Source of the DNA: Gallibacterium melopsittaci
Lineage (GTDB): Bacteria > Pseudomonadota > Gammaproteobacteria > Enterobacterales > Pasteurellaceae
Direction of reading: 5' to 3'
NCBI RefSeq assembly: GCF_042433085.1
Contig: NZ_JBHLWA010000045.1
Coordinates: 1-53,860, forward strand
Length of the DNA stretch: 53,860 nt
The position numbers and the translations under genes were made by a program. Below are positions 34,706 through 42,018 of the stretch, in pieces. The notes under the pieces were generated by a model, which was not told where the DNA came from, made no database searches, and worked only from the letters and a program-made list of their open reading frames with translations. Position 1 is the first letter of the stretch, and each line of letters opens with the position of its first letter.

Positions 34706-35929
34706 GTGAGTAATATAGACAAGGAACAGCAACCTGAACAACAAGACAACAATAAACAAAACGAATTGAATTTAGATTTCGATGAGTTTGAACCAATCAC
34801 CCCAAAAAGAGCTACTAAACCACAAGAATCAACATCATCATTGTTTGATAAAGTTAAAGGTTTATTTGCTAAGAAAGCACTTAAACAAGAAGAAGCTACA
34901 CCATCATTTGAAGCTACAAATGAAAATGATCAATATACTGAATTTGATGTTGAGCCTGTAACTGCGAATAAAGCAAATACTATTAAAAGTTTACCGACTC
35001 GTTATCGTCGTTTAGCTATTACATTAGCTGTTTTAATCATTATTATCTGCCTATTCATTTGGTTAAAACCAAATAGTCAACCAGTAGATAATCTACAATC
35101 TCAAGATAACAATTTACCGATTGAATTCCAACCAATTGATCCTAATGCTGCTGCAGAAGCTAATACTCCGCCACAACCAAATATGGATAATGCAACTGCC
35201 ACTAACGATGCAACTGCAAACCCAAATGATGCAGCAACAACAGCAAATGCTCTCACACAAGATGCTAATGTAACTGCACAACAGGCTCCAGCAGTAGATA
35301 ACACTCCAATTACTACGGATGCACCTACTACTGCAAATGCAGCTGAAGATAGTTCTAGTGTACCAGCCGCTGCTGCTCCAACTGCACCTGCAGCAACGCC
35401 TGCTGAGAAAACGGCTCAACCTGCTTTAACACAAGAACAAATTAATAAGATTGAGAAGAAAGCATATGAAGCAGAACAAGCTCGTTTAATCGCCCAAGCT
35501 AAAGCAAGAGCAGAACAACGTGCACGTGAAGAATTTAAAGCAAAACAACAACAAGAAAGCCGTAAGGCACAAGCATTACTCAATGGTAAAGATGTACCAG
35601 TCGTTGAAGCCAAGCCAGTGCCTAGAACAACAACTAAAGCTACAACATCAACCTCTGCCGCAACATCATCCACCAGTGGTACAACAAAATATTTAACTGT
35701 CCCTGCGGGTACTTCATTGATGCAAGTTTTCCGTGACAACAAACTAAATATTGCCGATGTTAATGCAATGACTAAAGCCAATGGTGCAGGAAATGCATTA
35801 AGTAGTTTTAAACCAGGCGATAAAGTTGCTGTTAAAGTAAATAATGCAGGACGTGTATCTGAACTTCAATTACCAAGCGGTGCAAAATTTATCCGCCAAG
35901 ATAATGGTTCATATATTTATAAAAAATGA
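34706..35929 (+). CDS. oapA: opacity-associated protein OapA
   Basis: The 407-residue protein has an acidic cytoplasmic N-terminus (1-97), one membrane segment (about 102-121), and a low-complexity Ala/Thr/Asn/Pro-rich stretch (about 125-245). A charged helix follows (IEKKAYEAEQARLIAQAKARA), then a C-terminal LysM-like OapA domain (about 328-407, KYLTVPAGTSLMQVFRDN and FKPGDKVAVKV). In Haemophilus OapA is needed for colony opacity and nasopharyngeal colonisation; a peptidoglycan-related role is suggested by the LysM-like domain. The start is GTG at 34706 with GAGG 6 bases upstream. No oapB follows. Confidence 0.85.
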   Translation: MSNIDKEQQPEQQDNNKQNELNLDFDEFEPITPKRATKPQESTSSLFDKVKGLFAKKALKQEEATPSFEATNENDQYTEFDVEPVTANKANTIKSLPTRYRRLAITLAVLIIIICLFIWLKPNSQPVDNLQSQDNNLPIEFQPIDPNAAAEANTPPQPNMDNATATNDATANPNDAATTANALTQDANVTAQQAPAVDNTPITTDAPTTANAAEDSSSVPAAAAPTAPAATPAEKTAQPALTQEQINKIEKKAYEAEQARLIAQAKARAEQRAREEFKAKQQQESRKAQALLNGKDVPVVEAKPVPRTTTKATTSTSAATSSTSGTTKYLTVPAGTSLMQVFRDNKLNIADVNAMTKANGAGNALSSFKPGDKVAVKVNNAGRVSELQLPSGAKFIRQDNGSYIYKK

Positions 35930-35936
35930 TCTTACA

Positions 35937-35969
35937 AAAAACCTATTGCCAGATGGCAATAGGTTTTTT
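35937..35969 (+). terminator. oapA terminator
   Basis: A 14-bp perfect stem (35937-35950 with 35955-35968) closes an AGAT loop, with A runs and a T6 run on either side. It can work for both oapA and the convergent arsC gene. Confidence 0.9.
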
Positions 35970-35980
35970 CCCTCTACACC

Positions 35981-36394
35981 TTAAACTGAATTAGCTCGAA
36001 TAACTTCTCCATCTTCTTTAATAAAATCTTCCGTTAATTTTTTAGGTAAGATAGTTAAGACTTCTTCAGATGGGCGACATAATTTTACTCCCATAGAAGA
36101 AATAACAATTGGACGATTAATCAAGATTGGAAACTCAATCATTTTTTGAATTAAAAAATCTTCTGTTAAATCAAGATTATCTAAATCTAACTCCACATAT
36201 GGTGTAACATTTTTTCTCAATAATTGTCTAGCACTGATATGCATCCGTTGTAATAAATAACGTAACTCTTCTACGGAAGGTGGTGTATCTAAATAATAAA
36301 TAACTTTTACAGGAAAGCCCAAATGTTGAATCAAAGCAAGTACATTACGTGAAGTACCACAGTTTGGATTATGATAAATCGTGATAGTTTCCAT
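35981..36394 (-). CDS. arsC: ArsC-type arsenate reductase (glutaredoxin-dependent fold)
   Basis: The 137-residue protein carries the R773-type ArsC residues in register: C12 in NPNCGTSR, R60, R94 and R107, which bind and reduce arsenate with glutathione/glutaredoxin. ILINRPIV and CRPSEEVLTILP complete the family pattern. No arsB, acr3 or arsR is adjacent, so an arsenate role is less sure; the closely related YfgD/Spx-like proteins share the fold but usually lack the full Arg set. Confidence 0.85.
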   Translation of the reverse strand: METITIYHNPNCGTSRNVLALIQHLGFPVKVIYYLDTPPSVEELRYLLQRMHISARQLLRKNVTPYVELDLDNLDLTEDFLIQKMIEFPILINRPIVISSMGVKLCRPSEEVLTILPKKLTEDFIKEDGEVIRANSV

Positions 36395-36431
36395 AATAGT
36401 TTCTAATCAATCTTATAAATAGCAACCATAT

Positions 36432-36458
36432 AAAAAAGGTCTAGCATTCGCTAGACCT
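36432..36458 (-). terminator. raiA terminator
   Basis: AGGTCTAGC (36437-36445) pairs perfectly with 36450-36458 around ATTC. On the minus strand a T6 run follows. It lies 20 bases past the raiA stop. Confidence 0.85.
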
Positions 36459-36477
36459 CTCATTTCAAATATTAAAA

Positions 36478-36798
36478 TTAATTAAATGAATCTTTTAAAC
36501 GTTCACTAGCTCGTCTTGCTTCACCTTTATGTTGTAATTTATTAAGTTGACGCTCTAATTTCTCTTGTACATCGTTAATTGCACAATACATATCCTCATG
36601 TTCTGCTTTGGCAACAAGATCTCCGAATGGAGTTCCGATCATTGCTTCCACCCCAAATCCTTTTGGCAGTTTTTGTAAGATAAAATGAGGATTAATTAAT
36701 TGGGTTTGCCATTTGCCTAATTTTGCTAAACGTTCCTCAATATGAGTACGGATTGCAGGGGTAATTTCCATTTGTTTACTTGTAATATTTAGGGTCAT
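36478..36798 (-). CDS. raiA: ribosome-associated inhibitor / hibernation factor (RaiA, YfiA)
   Basis: The 106-residue protein is a single S30AE domain: MTLNITSKQMEITPAIRTHIEERLAKLGKW, then VEAMIGTPFGDLVAKAEHEDMYCAINDVQEKLERQL. It binds the decoding site of stalled 70S ribosomes in stationary phase. The length and a short basic C-terminal tail fit the short RaiA/HPF class. GAGAGG lies upstream of the ATG. It is monocistronic with a distinctive promoter region. Confidence 0.92.
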   Translation of the reverse strand: MTLNITSKQMEITPAIRTHIEERLAKLGKWQTQLINPHFILQKLPKGFGVEAMIGTPFGDLVAKAEHEDMYCAINDVQEKLERQLNKLQHKGEARRASERLKDSFN

Positions 36799-36850
36799 AA
36801 CATTTACCTCTCATTGTATGAAAGCTGTTTCCAGCCAAGAAAAAAAATCC

Positions 36851-36893
36851 TGTTCTTGTTTAAGAACATAATGCGAGAACATTCTCTTTTCAA
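36851..36893 (-). promoter_or_regulatory. raiA promoter with clustered TGTTCT/AGAACA half-sites
   Basis: On the minus strand TTGAAA (36893-36888), a 17-base spacer and TATGTT (36870-36865) form a plausible sigma-70 promoter. GAGAA-TG-TTCTC fills the spacer, and AGAACA/TGTTCT half-sites occur at 36851-36856, 36863-36868 and 36876-36881. The arrangement suggests a repressor or activator operator. Confidence 0.45.
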
Positions 36894-37036
36894 GCCTTTT
36901 TATGTTTATTTTTCAGAATAGTGAAGTAAATCAAACTTAGCGAATAAATTATTTGCTCAAGAAACTTTCGCTTTTTTCGTCCTATTTTATTTTTATGTTA
37001 GAATCTCGCCCATTATTTTGTTTTACTCAAAAAATT

Positions 37037-38134
37037 ATGCTAACTGATTTCTCTGAAATAACTTATTCAATACAATTAGAACAGAAAAAAAACTATTTAA
37101 CTCAATTACTTGCCCCATACACCCAAACTGAGCTTGCATTATTTTCATCTGCACGACAACATTATCGTATGCGTGCAGAATTTCGGGTATGGCACGAGCA
37201 AGAAGAGTTATATCACATTATGTTTGATCAACAGACCAAACAACGACAACGTATTGATACATTCCCGATTGCTAGTTTATTAATCAATCAAATGATGCAA
37301 GCACTATTGCCATTATTAAAACAGCAGCCCGTTTTACGTTATAAGCTGTTCCAGATTGATTATTTGAGTACCTTAAGCAATAAGATTATTGTTAGTCTGC
37401 TTTATCATAAAACGTTAGATGACGAGTGGCTTGCTGCTGCGAAACAGTTAAAAGTCCAATTAGAACAACAAGGTTTCAATTTACAGTTGATAGGACGTGC
37501 CAATAAACAGAAGATCTGTTTAGATCAGGATTTTATTGATGAAGTATTGCCAATCAATGGTAAAAACTATATTTATCGTCAAATAGAAAATAGCTTTACT
37601 CAACCGAATGCGGGCGTAAATTGCCAGATGATTGAATGGGCATTAGCGTGCACACAAAATGCCACAGGCGATTTATTGGAACTCTATTGTGGAAATGGCA
37701 ATTTTTCGATTGCGTTGGCACAAAATTTTAATAAAGTGCTCGCAACAGAAATCGCTAAACCTTCTGTGCAAGCAGCACAATTCAATATTACAGCGAATCA
37801 CATCGAAAACTTACAGATTATCCGAATGTCTGCTGAAGAGTTTACTCAAGCATTACAGGGGGTGCGTGAATTTAATCGTTTAAAAGGTATTCAGCTGCAA
37901 GATTACCAATGTAATACCATTTTTGTTGATCCGCCGCGTGCAGGTTTAGATCCAGCAACACTGCAAATGGTACAACAGTACGACAACATCTTATATATTT
38001 CCTGTAATCCTGAAACATTAGTACAGAATTTAGCGACTTTATGCCAAACACATCGCATTGAAAAAGCGGCACTTTTTGATCAATTCCCTTATACCCACCA
38101 TATCGAAAGTGGTGTTTATTTGGTGAGGAAATAA
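37037..38134 (+). CDS. trmA: tRNA (uracil-5-)-methyltransferase
   Basis: TrmA makes m5U54 in the T loop of tRNAs using SAM. The 365-residue enzyme matches E. coli TrmA along its length: YRMRAEFRVWH, RQIENSFTQPNAGVN, LLELYCGNGNFSIALA (SAM loop), FVDPPRAGLD and the catalytic Cys in YISCNPETL. The ATG at 37037 is used since the family N-terminus begins here; the frame is open 28 codons upstream but carries unrelated hydrophobic sequence. The stop overlaps the rsmJ start by one base (TAATG). Confidence 0.96.
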   Translation: MLTDFSEITYSIQLEQKKNYLTQLLAPYTQTELALFSSARQHYRMRAEFRVWHEQEELYHIMFDQQTKQRQRIDTFPIASLLINQMMQALLPLLKQQPVLRYKLFQIDYLSTLSNKIIVSLLYHKTLDDEWLAAAKQLKVQLEQQGFNLQLIGRANKQKICLDQDFIDEVLPINGKNYIYRQIENSFTQPNAGVNCQMIEWALACTQNATGDLLELYCGNGNFSIALAQNFNKVLATEIAKPSVQAAQFNITANHIENLQIIRMSAEEFTQALQGVREFNRLKGIQLQDYQCNTIFVDPPRAGLDPATLQMVQQYDNILYISCNPETLVQNLATLCQTHRIEKAALFDQFPYTHHIESGVYLVRK

Positions 38135-38874
38135 TGGAAATTCAGTTAATTAATGAAAGCCAACAACCAGAAAAATTTCAACAGTTAATTGATAAATGGC
38201 AATTCATACATCAAGATAACGCACTGTTTGCTTTAGTCCTGACTGATCAACGCTTAGAATTGCATAAAACAGATGAAGCAAAATTAGGACCAATTGCAGT
38301 AGATTTTGTTGAAGGGGCTATGGCACATCGGCGTAAATTTGGTGGTGGTAGAGGTGAAGCTGTTGCCAAAGCTGTTGGGATAAAAAAGGGGAAATTGCCA
38401 CATGTCCTAGATGCCACAGCAGGATTAGGGCGAGATGCTTTTGTATTAGCCTCGATTGGCTGCCACGTTTCATTAGTCGAACGTCATTCTGTAGTAGCAG
38501 CATTATTGGAAGATGGTTTGCAGCGTGCTTATCAAGATGCAGAAATTGGTGAGTTTATGCAGCAACGAATGCAGTTATTACCCATAAAAACGATCGCAGA
38601 ACTAGATCCACAAACCAACCATTTTGATGTGGTTTACTTAGATCCTATGTTTCCGCACAAAACAAAAAGTGCATTAGTAAAAAAAGAGATGCGCGTATTT
38701 CAATCATTGGTGGGAGCAGATTTAGATGCCGATCAGTTACTTGAAATCGCCTTGAAATTGGCACACCGAGTTGTTGTTAAACGTCCCGATTATGCCAATT
38801 ATTTAGCTGACAAAATCCCTCATTTTAGCCAGAAAACGAAAAATCATCGTTTTGATATTTATATTGCCAATTAG
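38134..38874 (+). CDS. rsmJ: 16S rRNA (guanine1516-N2)-methyltransferase
   Basis: RsmJ (YhiQ) methylates G1516 of 16S rRNA. The 246-residue enzyme has VDFVEGAMAHRRKFGGGRGE, the SAM loop LDATAGLGRDAFVLA with VERH after it, and the catalytic-type motif LDPMFPHKTKSALVKKEMR. It is translationally coupled to trmA through TAATG. Its stop overlaps by 4 bases the stop of the convergent yhhQ gene. Confidence 0.93.
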   Translation: MEIQLINESQQPEKFQQLIDKWQFIHQDNALFALVLTDQRLELHKTDEAKLGPIAVDFVEGAMAHRRKFGGGRGEAVAKAVGIKKGKLPHVLDATAGLGRDAFVLASIGCHVSLVERHSVVAALLEDGLQRAYQDAEIGEFMQQRMQLLPIKTIAELDPQTNHFDVVYLDPMFPHKTKSALVKKEMRVFQSLVGADLDADQLLEIALKLAHRVVVKRPDYANYLADKIPHFSQKTKNHRFDIYIAN

Positions 38875-39569
38875 CTATGACTTTCTGCCGTTTGCGTAAG
38901 ACTTAACATAGCGAGCTTACGCATAATGGCATTTAACACTACACCATAAACTGGCACAAAAAAGAGTAATCCAATAAAGAGCTTAAATAAGTAATCCACA
39001 AAACCTATTTCGACCCAATTCGCCGCCATAAAAGGATCGGTACTGTGATAGAAAGCTATCGCAAAGAAAGCAAAAGTATCACAAAGACTACCAAATACCA
39101 TTGAACTTGTTGGAGCAATCCACCACGTTTTTAATTGTCTGAGGCGGTTAAAAACTAATACATCTAATAATTGCCCTAATACATAAGCCGCAAAACTGGC
39201 AAAAGAGATCCGAAATACAAAGAGATTAAAAGTCACTAATGCAGCTAACCCTTGATACTGTGAATCTGAAAACAGCGTAGAAATCACATAACTTACGACT
39301 AATGCGGGCAACATTACCCAAAAAATAATCCAGCGAGCTTCTTTTGCCCCGAATACTCGCACCGTTAAATCCGTGGCAAGAAAGATAAATGGGAAAGTTA
39401 ATGTTCCCCATGTGCTATGAAAACTAAAATCTAACCAAGCTAGATTAATTGTAAAGGGAATTTGAACGAGATAATTGCTGATCGCAATGATAAAAATATG
39501 AAAAAAAGTTAATAAAATAAGTGCGCGACGTTTTTCACGGTCGCTAAATAGCGTTTGTGCTGAAATCAT
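38871..39569 (-). CDS. yhhQ: queuosine precursor transporter, YhhQ / VUT family
   Basis: The 232-residue protein has six membrane segments of the vitamin uptake transporter-like fold. Conserved parts are FPFIFLATDLTVRVFG, YVLGQLLDVLVFNRLR and WWIAPTSSMVFGSLCDTFAFF. E. coli YhhQ imports preQ0 and preQ1 for queuosine in tRNA. The start at 39569 has AAGGA upstream, and the leader contains a possible preQ1-type element. The 3' end overlaps rsmJ by four bases. Confidence 0.9.
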   Translation of the reverse strand: MISAQTLFSDREKRRALILLTFFHIFIIAISNYLVQIPFTINLAWLDFSFHSTWGTLTFPFIFLATDLTVRVFGAKEARWIIFWVMLPALVVSYVISTLFSDSQYQGLAALVTFNLFVFRISFASFAAYVLGQLLDVLVFNRLRQLKTWWIAPTSSMVFGSLCDTFAFFAIAFYHSTDPFMAANWVEIGFVDYLFKLFIGLLFFVPVYGVVLNAIMRKLAMLSLTQTAESHS

Positions 39570-39575
39570 TTTGTG

Positions 39576-39617
39576 TCCTTTTTATTACATTACATCACTT
39601 GGGGTGAGGGAACCCAA
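39576..39617 (-). promoter_or_regulatory. possible preQ1-I-like leader element of yhhQ
   Basis: On the minus strand UUGGG (39617-39613) can pair with CCCAA (39603-39599) around a C-rich loop beginning UUCCCU. An A-rich tail and the Shine-Dalgarno AAAAAGGA (39583-39576) follow. Pairing of the loop CCU with the AGG would make a pseudoknot hiding the ribosome binding site. The tail is longer than in classical preQ1-I aptamers, so this is tentative. Confidence 0.3.
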
Positions 39618-39709
39618 CTCAAAAATAAGGTGTGCATAATACGCTCTTGGCAAAATTTTTCAACAAAAAAGCGTATAATGAACTAGCTATTCAATAAAGG
39701 AGAAAATAT

Positions 39710-40255
39710 ATGACACAAAAAATTGCCCTTCTATTAGCACAAGGTTTTGAAGATGCCGAAGCTTTAGTCCCAACTGATCTATTTAGACGTGCAAACTTAT
39801 CCGTTGATCTAATTTCACTTGAAGAATCTGAAGTAGTTACTTCTGCACATAACGTCAACATTCATGCTGATCGTTTATGCACACAAACTGATTTATTGCA
39901 ATATGATGTGATTGTTCTACCAGGTGGAAAAGTCAATCCTGATAAATACCGTGCATTACATGATTTATTGCAACAATTTATCTCTCATCATAAATGGATT
40001 GCAGCAATTTGTGCGGCTCCAACAGTATTAGCAGAATTAGGCTTATTACGAAACAAAAATGCTGTTTGCTATCCTTCTATGCGTCAAATTCTATTAGACA
40101 ATGGCGTCAATTATCACCATGTTCCTGCTGTAGTAGATACGCCTTTTATCACCGGTAGAGGTCCTGGCGCTGCCTTTGATTTTGCCTTAGCGGTAATCAG
40201 TGCATTGCAAGGCGTAGAAGTTGCTGAACAAATAAAACAACAATTATTTTATTAA
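39710..40255 (+). CDS. DJ-1/PfpI family protein, YajL-like
   Basis: The 181-residue protein has the DJ-1 layout: KIALLLAQGFEDAEAL with the conserved Glu, DVIVLPGGK, the nucleophile elbow AAICAAPTVLAELGLL with a reactive Cys, and TGRGPGAAFDFALAVI. Family members have been described as chaperones, oxidative-stress sensors or glyoxalases, with debate about deglycase activity. AAGGAG is upstream. A 22-base gap to the oxidoreductase gene suggests one operon for stress or carbonyl defence, which is an inference. Confidence 0.88.
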   Translation: MTQKIALLLAQGFEDAEALVPTDLFRRANLSVDLISLEESEVVTSAHNVNIHADRLCTQTDLLQYDVIVLPGGKVNPDKYRALHDLLQQFISHHKWIAAICAAPTVLAELGLLRNKNAVCYPSMRQILLDNGVNYHHVPAVVDTPFITGRGPGAAFDFALAVISALQGVEVAEQIKQQLFY

Positions 40256-40277
40256 CCGACAACAACGGGAGTGTATT

Positions 40278-41222
40278 ATGCAAAACTATGGTGCAACCAT
40301 TAGTCAGTTTGGTGAAGCAGATGTTCTTACCTTTCAAGAACATTTACCTCTTCCAGAAATTTCACCACACCAAGTATTAATTGAAAATCATTTTGCAGGT
40401 ATTAATCCTGTTGATTTTAAAACTCGCAAGGGTTTAGGTTGGGGAGCAGGAAAATTTAAATCACGTTTTCCTGCTGTATTGGGGTTTGATGTCGCTGGAG
40501 TTGTCATTCAAGCGGGTAGTGAAAGCGGTTCTAACATAGGTGATCGTGTGGCAGCACTTACCTTTGAAGGTGGCTGTTATGCACGTTATGTTGCCGTTGA
40601 TGCGGCTTTAGTGGCAAATGTGCCTGAACAGGTTTCTTTAGTTGAAGCAGGTGCAATGCCAACCGTTGCTGTCACCGCTTATCAAATATTACAACAAGCT
40701 AACTTACAACCAGACCAACATATTCTGCTTTCTGCACCATTAGGTGGTGTAGGTCATCTATTGTTGCAATTACTTGCTAAACAACCAGTGAAAATTTCGG
40801 TTATTTGTTCTAAAGCGAAAAGTGAAGCTGCATTAGCGTTAGGTGCAACACAATGGTTTGATTATCACCAGCCAGAAAATTATCCCGATTTACAGGCAGA
40901 TCTCTTTATTGATTTAGTCGGTGGTGAAAGTGGGGTAAGTGCATTAAAAATGGTGAAAAAAGGTGGACGTGTGATCTGTATTCCAACCATTCATGTACCT
41001 TTATTACAACAAGCTGGTGCAGAACAACAATTAATTGTGGAAAAAATGCTTGCCGTACCAAATCCAGATGATCTCGCTACTATGTTAGGTTACTTAGCTG
41101 ATAACACATTACATTTACAGATTGCAAAAATTTTCCCAATTAAAGAGATACAAACTGCACATCGTTTATTGGAAACTGGTACAACACTGGGAAAAATTGT
41201 TTTAGATCTTAATCACTTATAA
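40278..41222 (+). CDS. NADPH:quinone oxidoreductase-like, zinc-free MDR family
   Basis: The 314-residue enzyme belongs to the zinc-independent medium-chain dehydrogenase/reductase family. It has GINPVDFKTRKG and FPAVLGFDVAGVV in the catalytic domain and HILLSAPLGGVGHLLLQLL as the nucleotide-binding turn. The zinc-ligand cysteines are absent. Members reduce quinones or reactive carbonyls with NADPH. The substrate is not predictable. It follows the DJ-1 gene and GGAG lies 6 bases upstream of its ATG. Confidence 0.85.
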   Translation: MQNYGATISQFGEADVLTFQEHLPLPEISPHQVLIENHFAGINPVDFKTRKGLGWGAGKFKSRFPAVLGFDVAGVVIQAGSESGSNIGDRVAALTFEGGCYARYVAVDAALVANVPEQVSLVEAGAMPTVAVTAYQILQQANLQPDQHILLSAPLGGVGHLLLQLLAKQPVKISVICSKAKSEAALALGATQWFDYHQPENYPDLQADLFIDLVGGESGVSALKMVKKGGRVICIPTIHVPLLQQAGAEQQLIVEKMLAVPNPDDLATMLGYLADNTLHLQIAKIFPIKEIQTAHRLLETGTTLGKIVLDLNHL

Positions 41223-41301
41223 CAAATAAGTATTTCTTTATAAGAAATAAAAATTTGTACTAAGAAATGACTATACAACCACGAGTATCAGATCTTAAAA
41301 T

Positions 41302-41366
41302 AAAAAAAGCCGCTCGGGTGAGCGGCAATAACCTAAGGAACTAATTTAAACAACCATTATGTTGCA
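41302..41366 (-). ncRNA. candidate sigma-E-dependent small RNA upstream of luxS (MicA-like position)
   Basis: A transcript starting near 41365 would be about 65 nt, end in a 7-bp GC stem (GCCGCUC/GAGCGGC, 41326-41309) with ACCC loop, and finish with U7 at 41308-41302. The body is A/U-rich and contains UUCCUUAGG, complementary to a Shine-Dalgarno. No gene on this strand needs the terminator. E. coli MicA sits in the same place, divergent from luxS, has the same size and a similar terminal hairpin, and is sigma-E dependent. No sequence identity outside the hairpin was recognised. Confidence 0.55.
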
Positions 41367-41370
41367 GCTT

Positions 41371-41399
41371 TTAAGACAAAGCGATTTTAGAAAAGTTCA
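41371..41399 (-). promoter_or_regulatory. sigma-E-like promoter of the luxS-upstream RNA
   Basis: TGAACTT (41399-41393) is followed after 16 bases by TCTTAA (41376-41371). The sigma-E consensus is GGAACTT, 15-16 bases, TCTAA/TCTGA, so only one base in each element deviates. AT-rich DNA lies upstream of the -35. Confidence 0.5.
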
Positions 41400-41428
41400 A
41401 TTAAATTTAAAAAATAAGGATTTTTTTC

Positions 41429-41935
41429 ATGCCATTACTAGACAGTTTTAAAGTTGACCATATAAAAATGCAAGCGCCAGCTGTGCGTGTTGCTAAAACT
41501 ATGCAAACACCAAAAGGCGACCAAATTACTGTTTTTGATTTACGTTTTTGCAAACCAAACAAAGATAATATCAGTCCAAAAGGGATTCATACCCTTGAAC
41601 ATCTTTTTGCAGGATTTATGCGTGACCATTTAAACAGCGACAATGTAGAAATTATTGATATCTCTCCAATGGGATGCCGTACTGGTTTCTATATGAGTCT
41701 AATTGGCTCACCGACTGAACAACAAGTTGTTGTTGCTTGGGAAAAAGCTATGCAAGATGTATTAAAAGTTGAAAGTGAAAAACAGATTCCAGAATTAAAT
41801 GAATATCAATGTGGAACCTATACCGAACATTCACTTGCAGATGCACAAGCGGCCGCTAAAAAAGTATTAGAGCAAGGCATTGGCATCAACAATAATCAGG
41901 ATTTACTCCTTGATGACAGCTTTTTAAATCACTAA
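41429..41935 (+). CDS. luxS: S-ribosylhomocysteine lyase
   Basis: LuxS splits S-ribosylhomocysteine into homocysteine and the AI-2 precursor DPD. The 168-residue enzyme has H54-T-L-E57-H58 and C128 (YQCGTYTEHS) as metal and catalytic residues and C83 in MGCRTGFYMSL. AAGGA is 8 bases upstream of the ATG. A terminator follows. The AI-2 chemistry adjoins the ribose operon (44197 on), whose RbsB in some Pasteurellaceae also imports AI-2, so a functional link is possible. Confidence 0.97.
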   Translation: MPLLDSFKVDHIKMQAPAVRVAKTMQTPKGDQITVFDLRFCKPNKDNISPKGIHTLEHLFAGFMRDHLNSDNVEIIDISPMGCRTGFYMSLIGSPTEQQVVVAWEKAMQDVLKVESEKQIPELNEYQCGTYTEHSLADAQAAAKKVLEQGIGINNNQDLLLDDSFLNH

Positions 41936-41941
41936 TTTTTT

Positions 41942-41969
41942 AAGCCAAGTTTTCTAACTTGGCTTTTTA
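41942..41969 (+). terminator. luxS terminator
   Basis: AAGCCAAGTT (41942-41951) pairs perfectly with 41956-41965, followed by TTTT and more T. It separates luxS from purT. Confidence 0.9.
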
Positions 41970-42018
41970 TTTTTTACTCGTTCTATACACTATATTTGCA
42001 CACAACAGAGGATATTTT

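Noticed and set aside
35101..35419. minus-strand frames rich in Cys/Ser or Ala/Val within oapA
   Set aside because: They are mirror images of the low-complexity Ala/Thr/Asn codons of oapA.
36840..36868. hairpin plus T8 on the minus strand as the end of another small RNA near raiA
   Set aside because: The best promoter for raiA has its -10 inside the hairpin, so the stem would not be transcribed whole; no separate upstream promoter was convincing.
36920..36935. CRP-like AGTGA-N6-TCAAA between raiA and trmA
   Set aside because: Each half has one mismatch in an AT-rich context and its position fits neither promoter well.
41302..41326. rightward terminator of the oxidoreductase gene
   Set aside because: The T run is on the minus-strand side only; on the plus strand the hairpin is followed by AATAACC. 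It was therefore read as the end of a minus-strand RNA.
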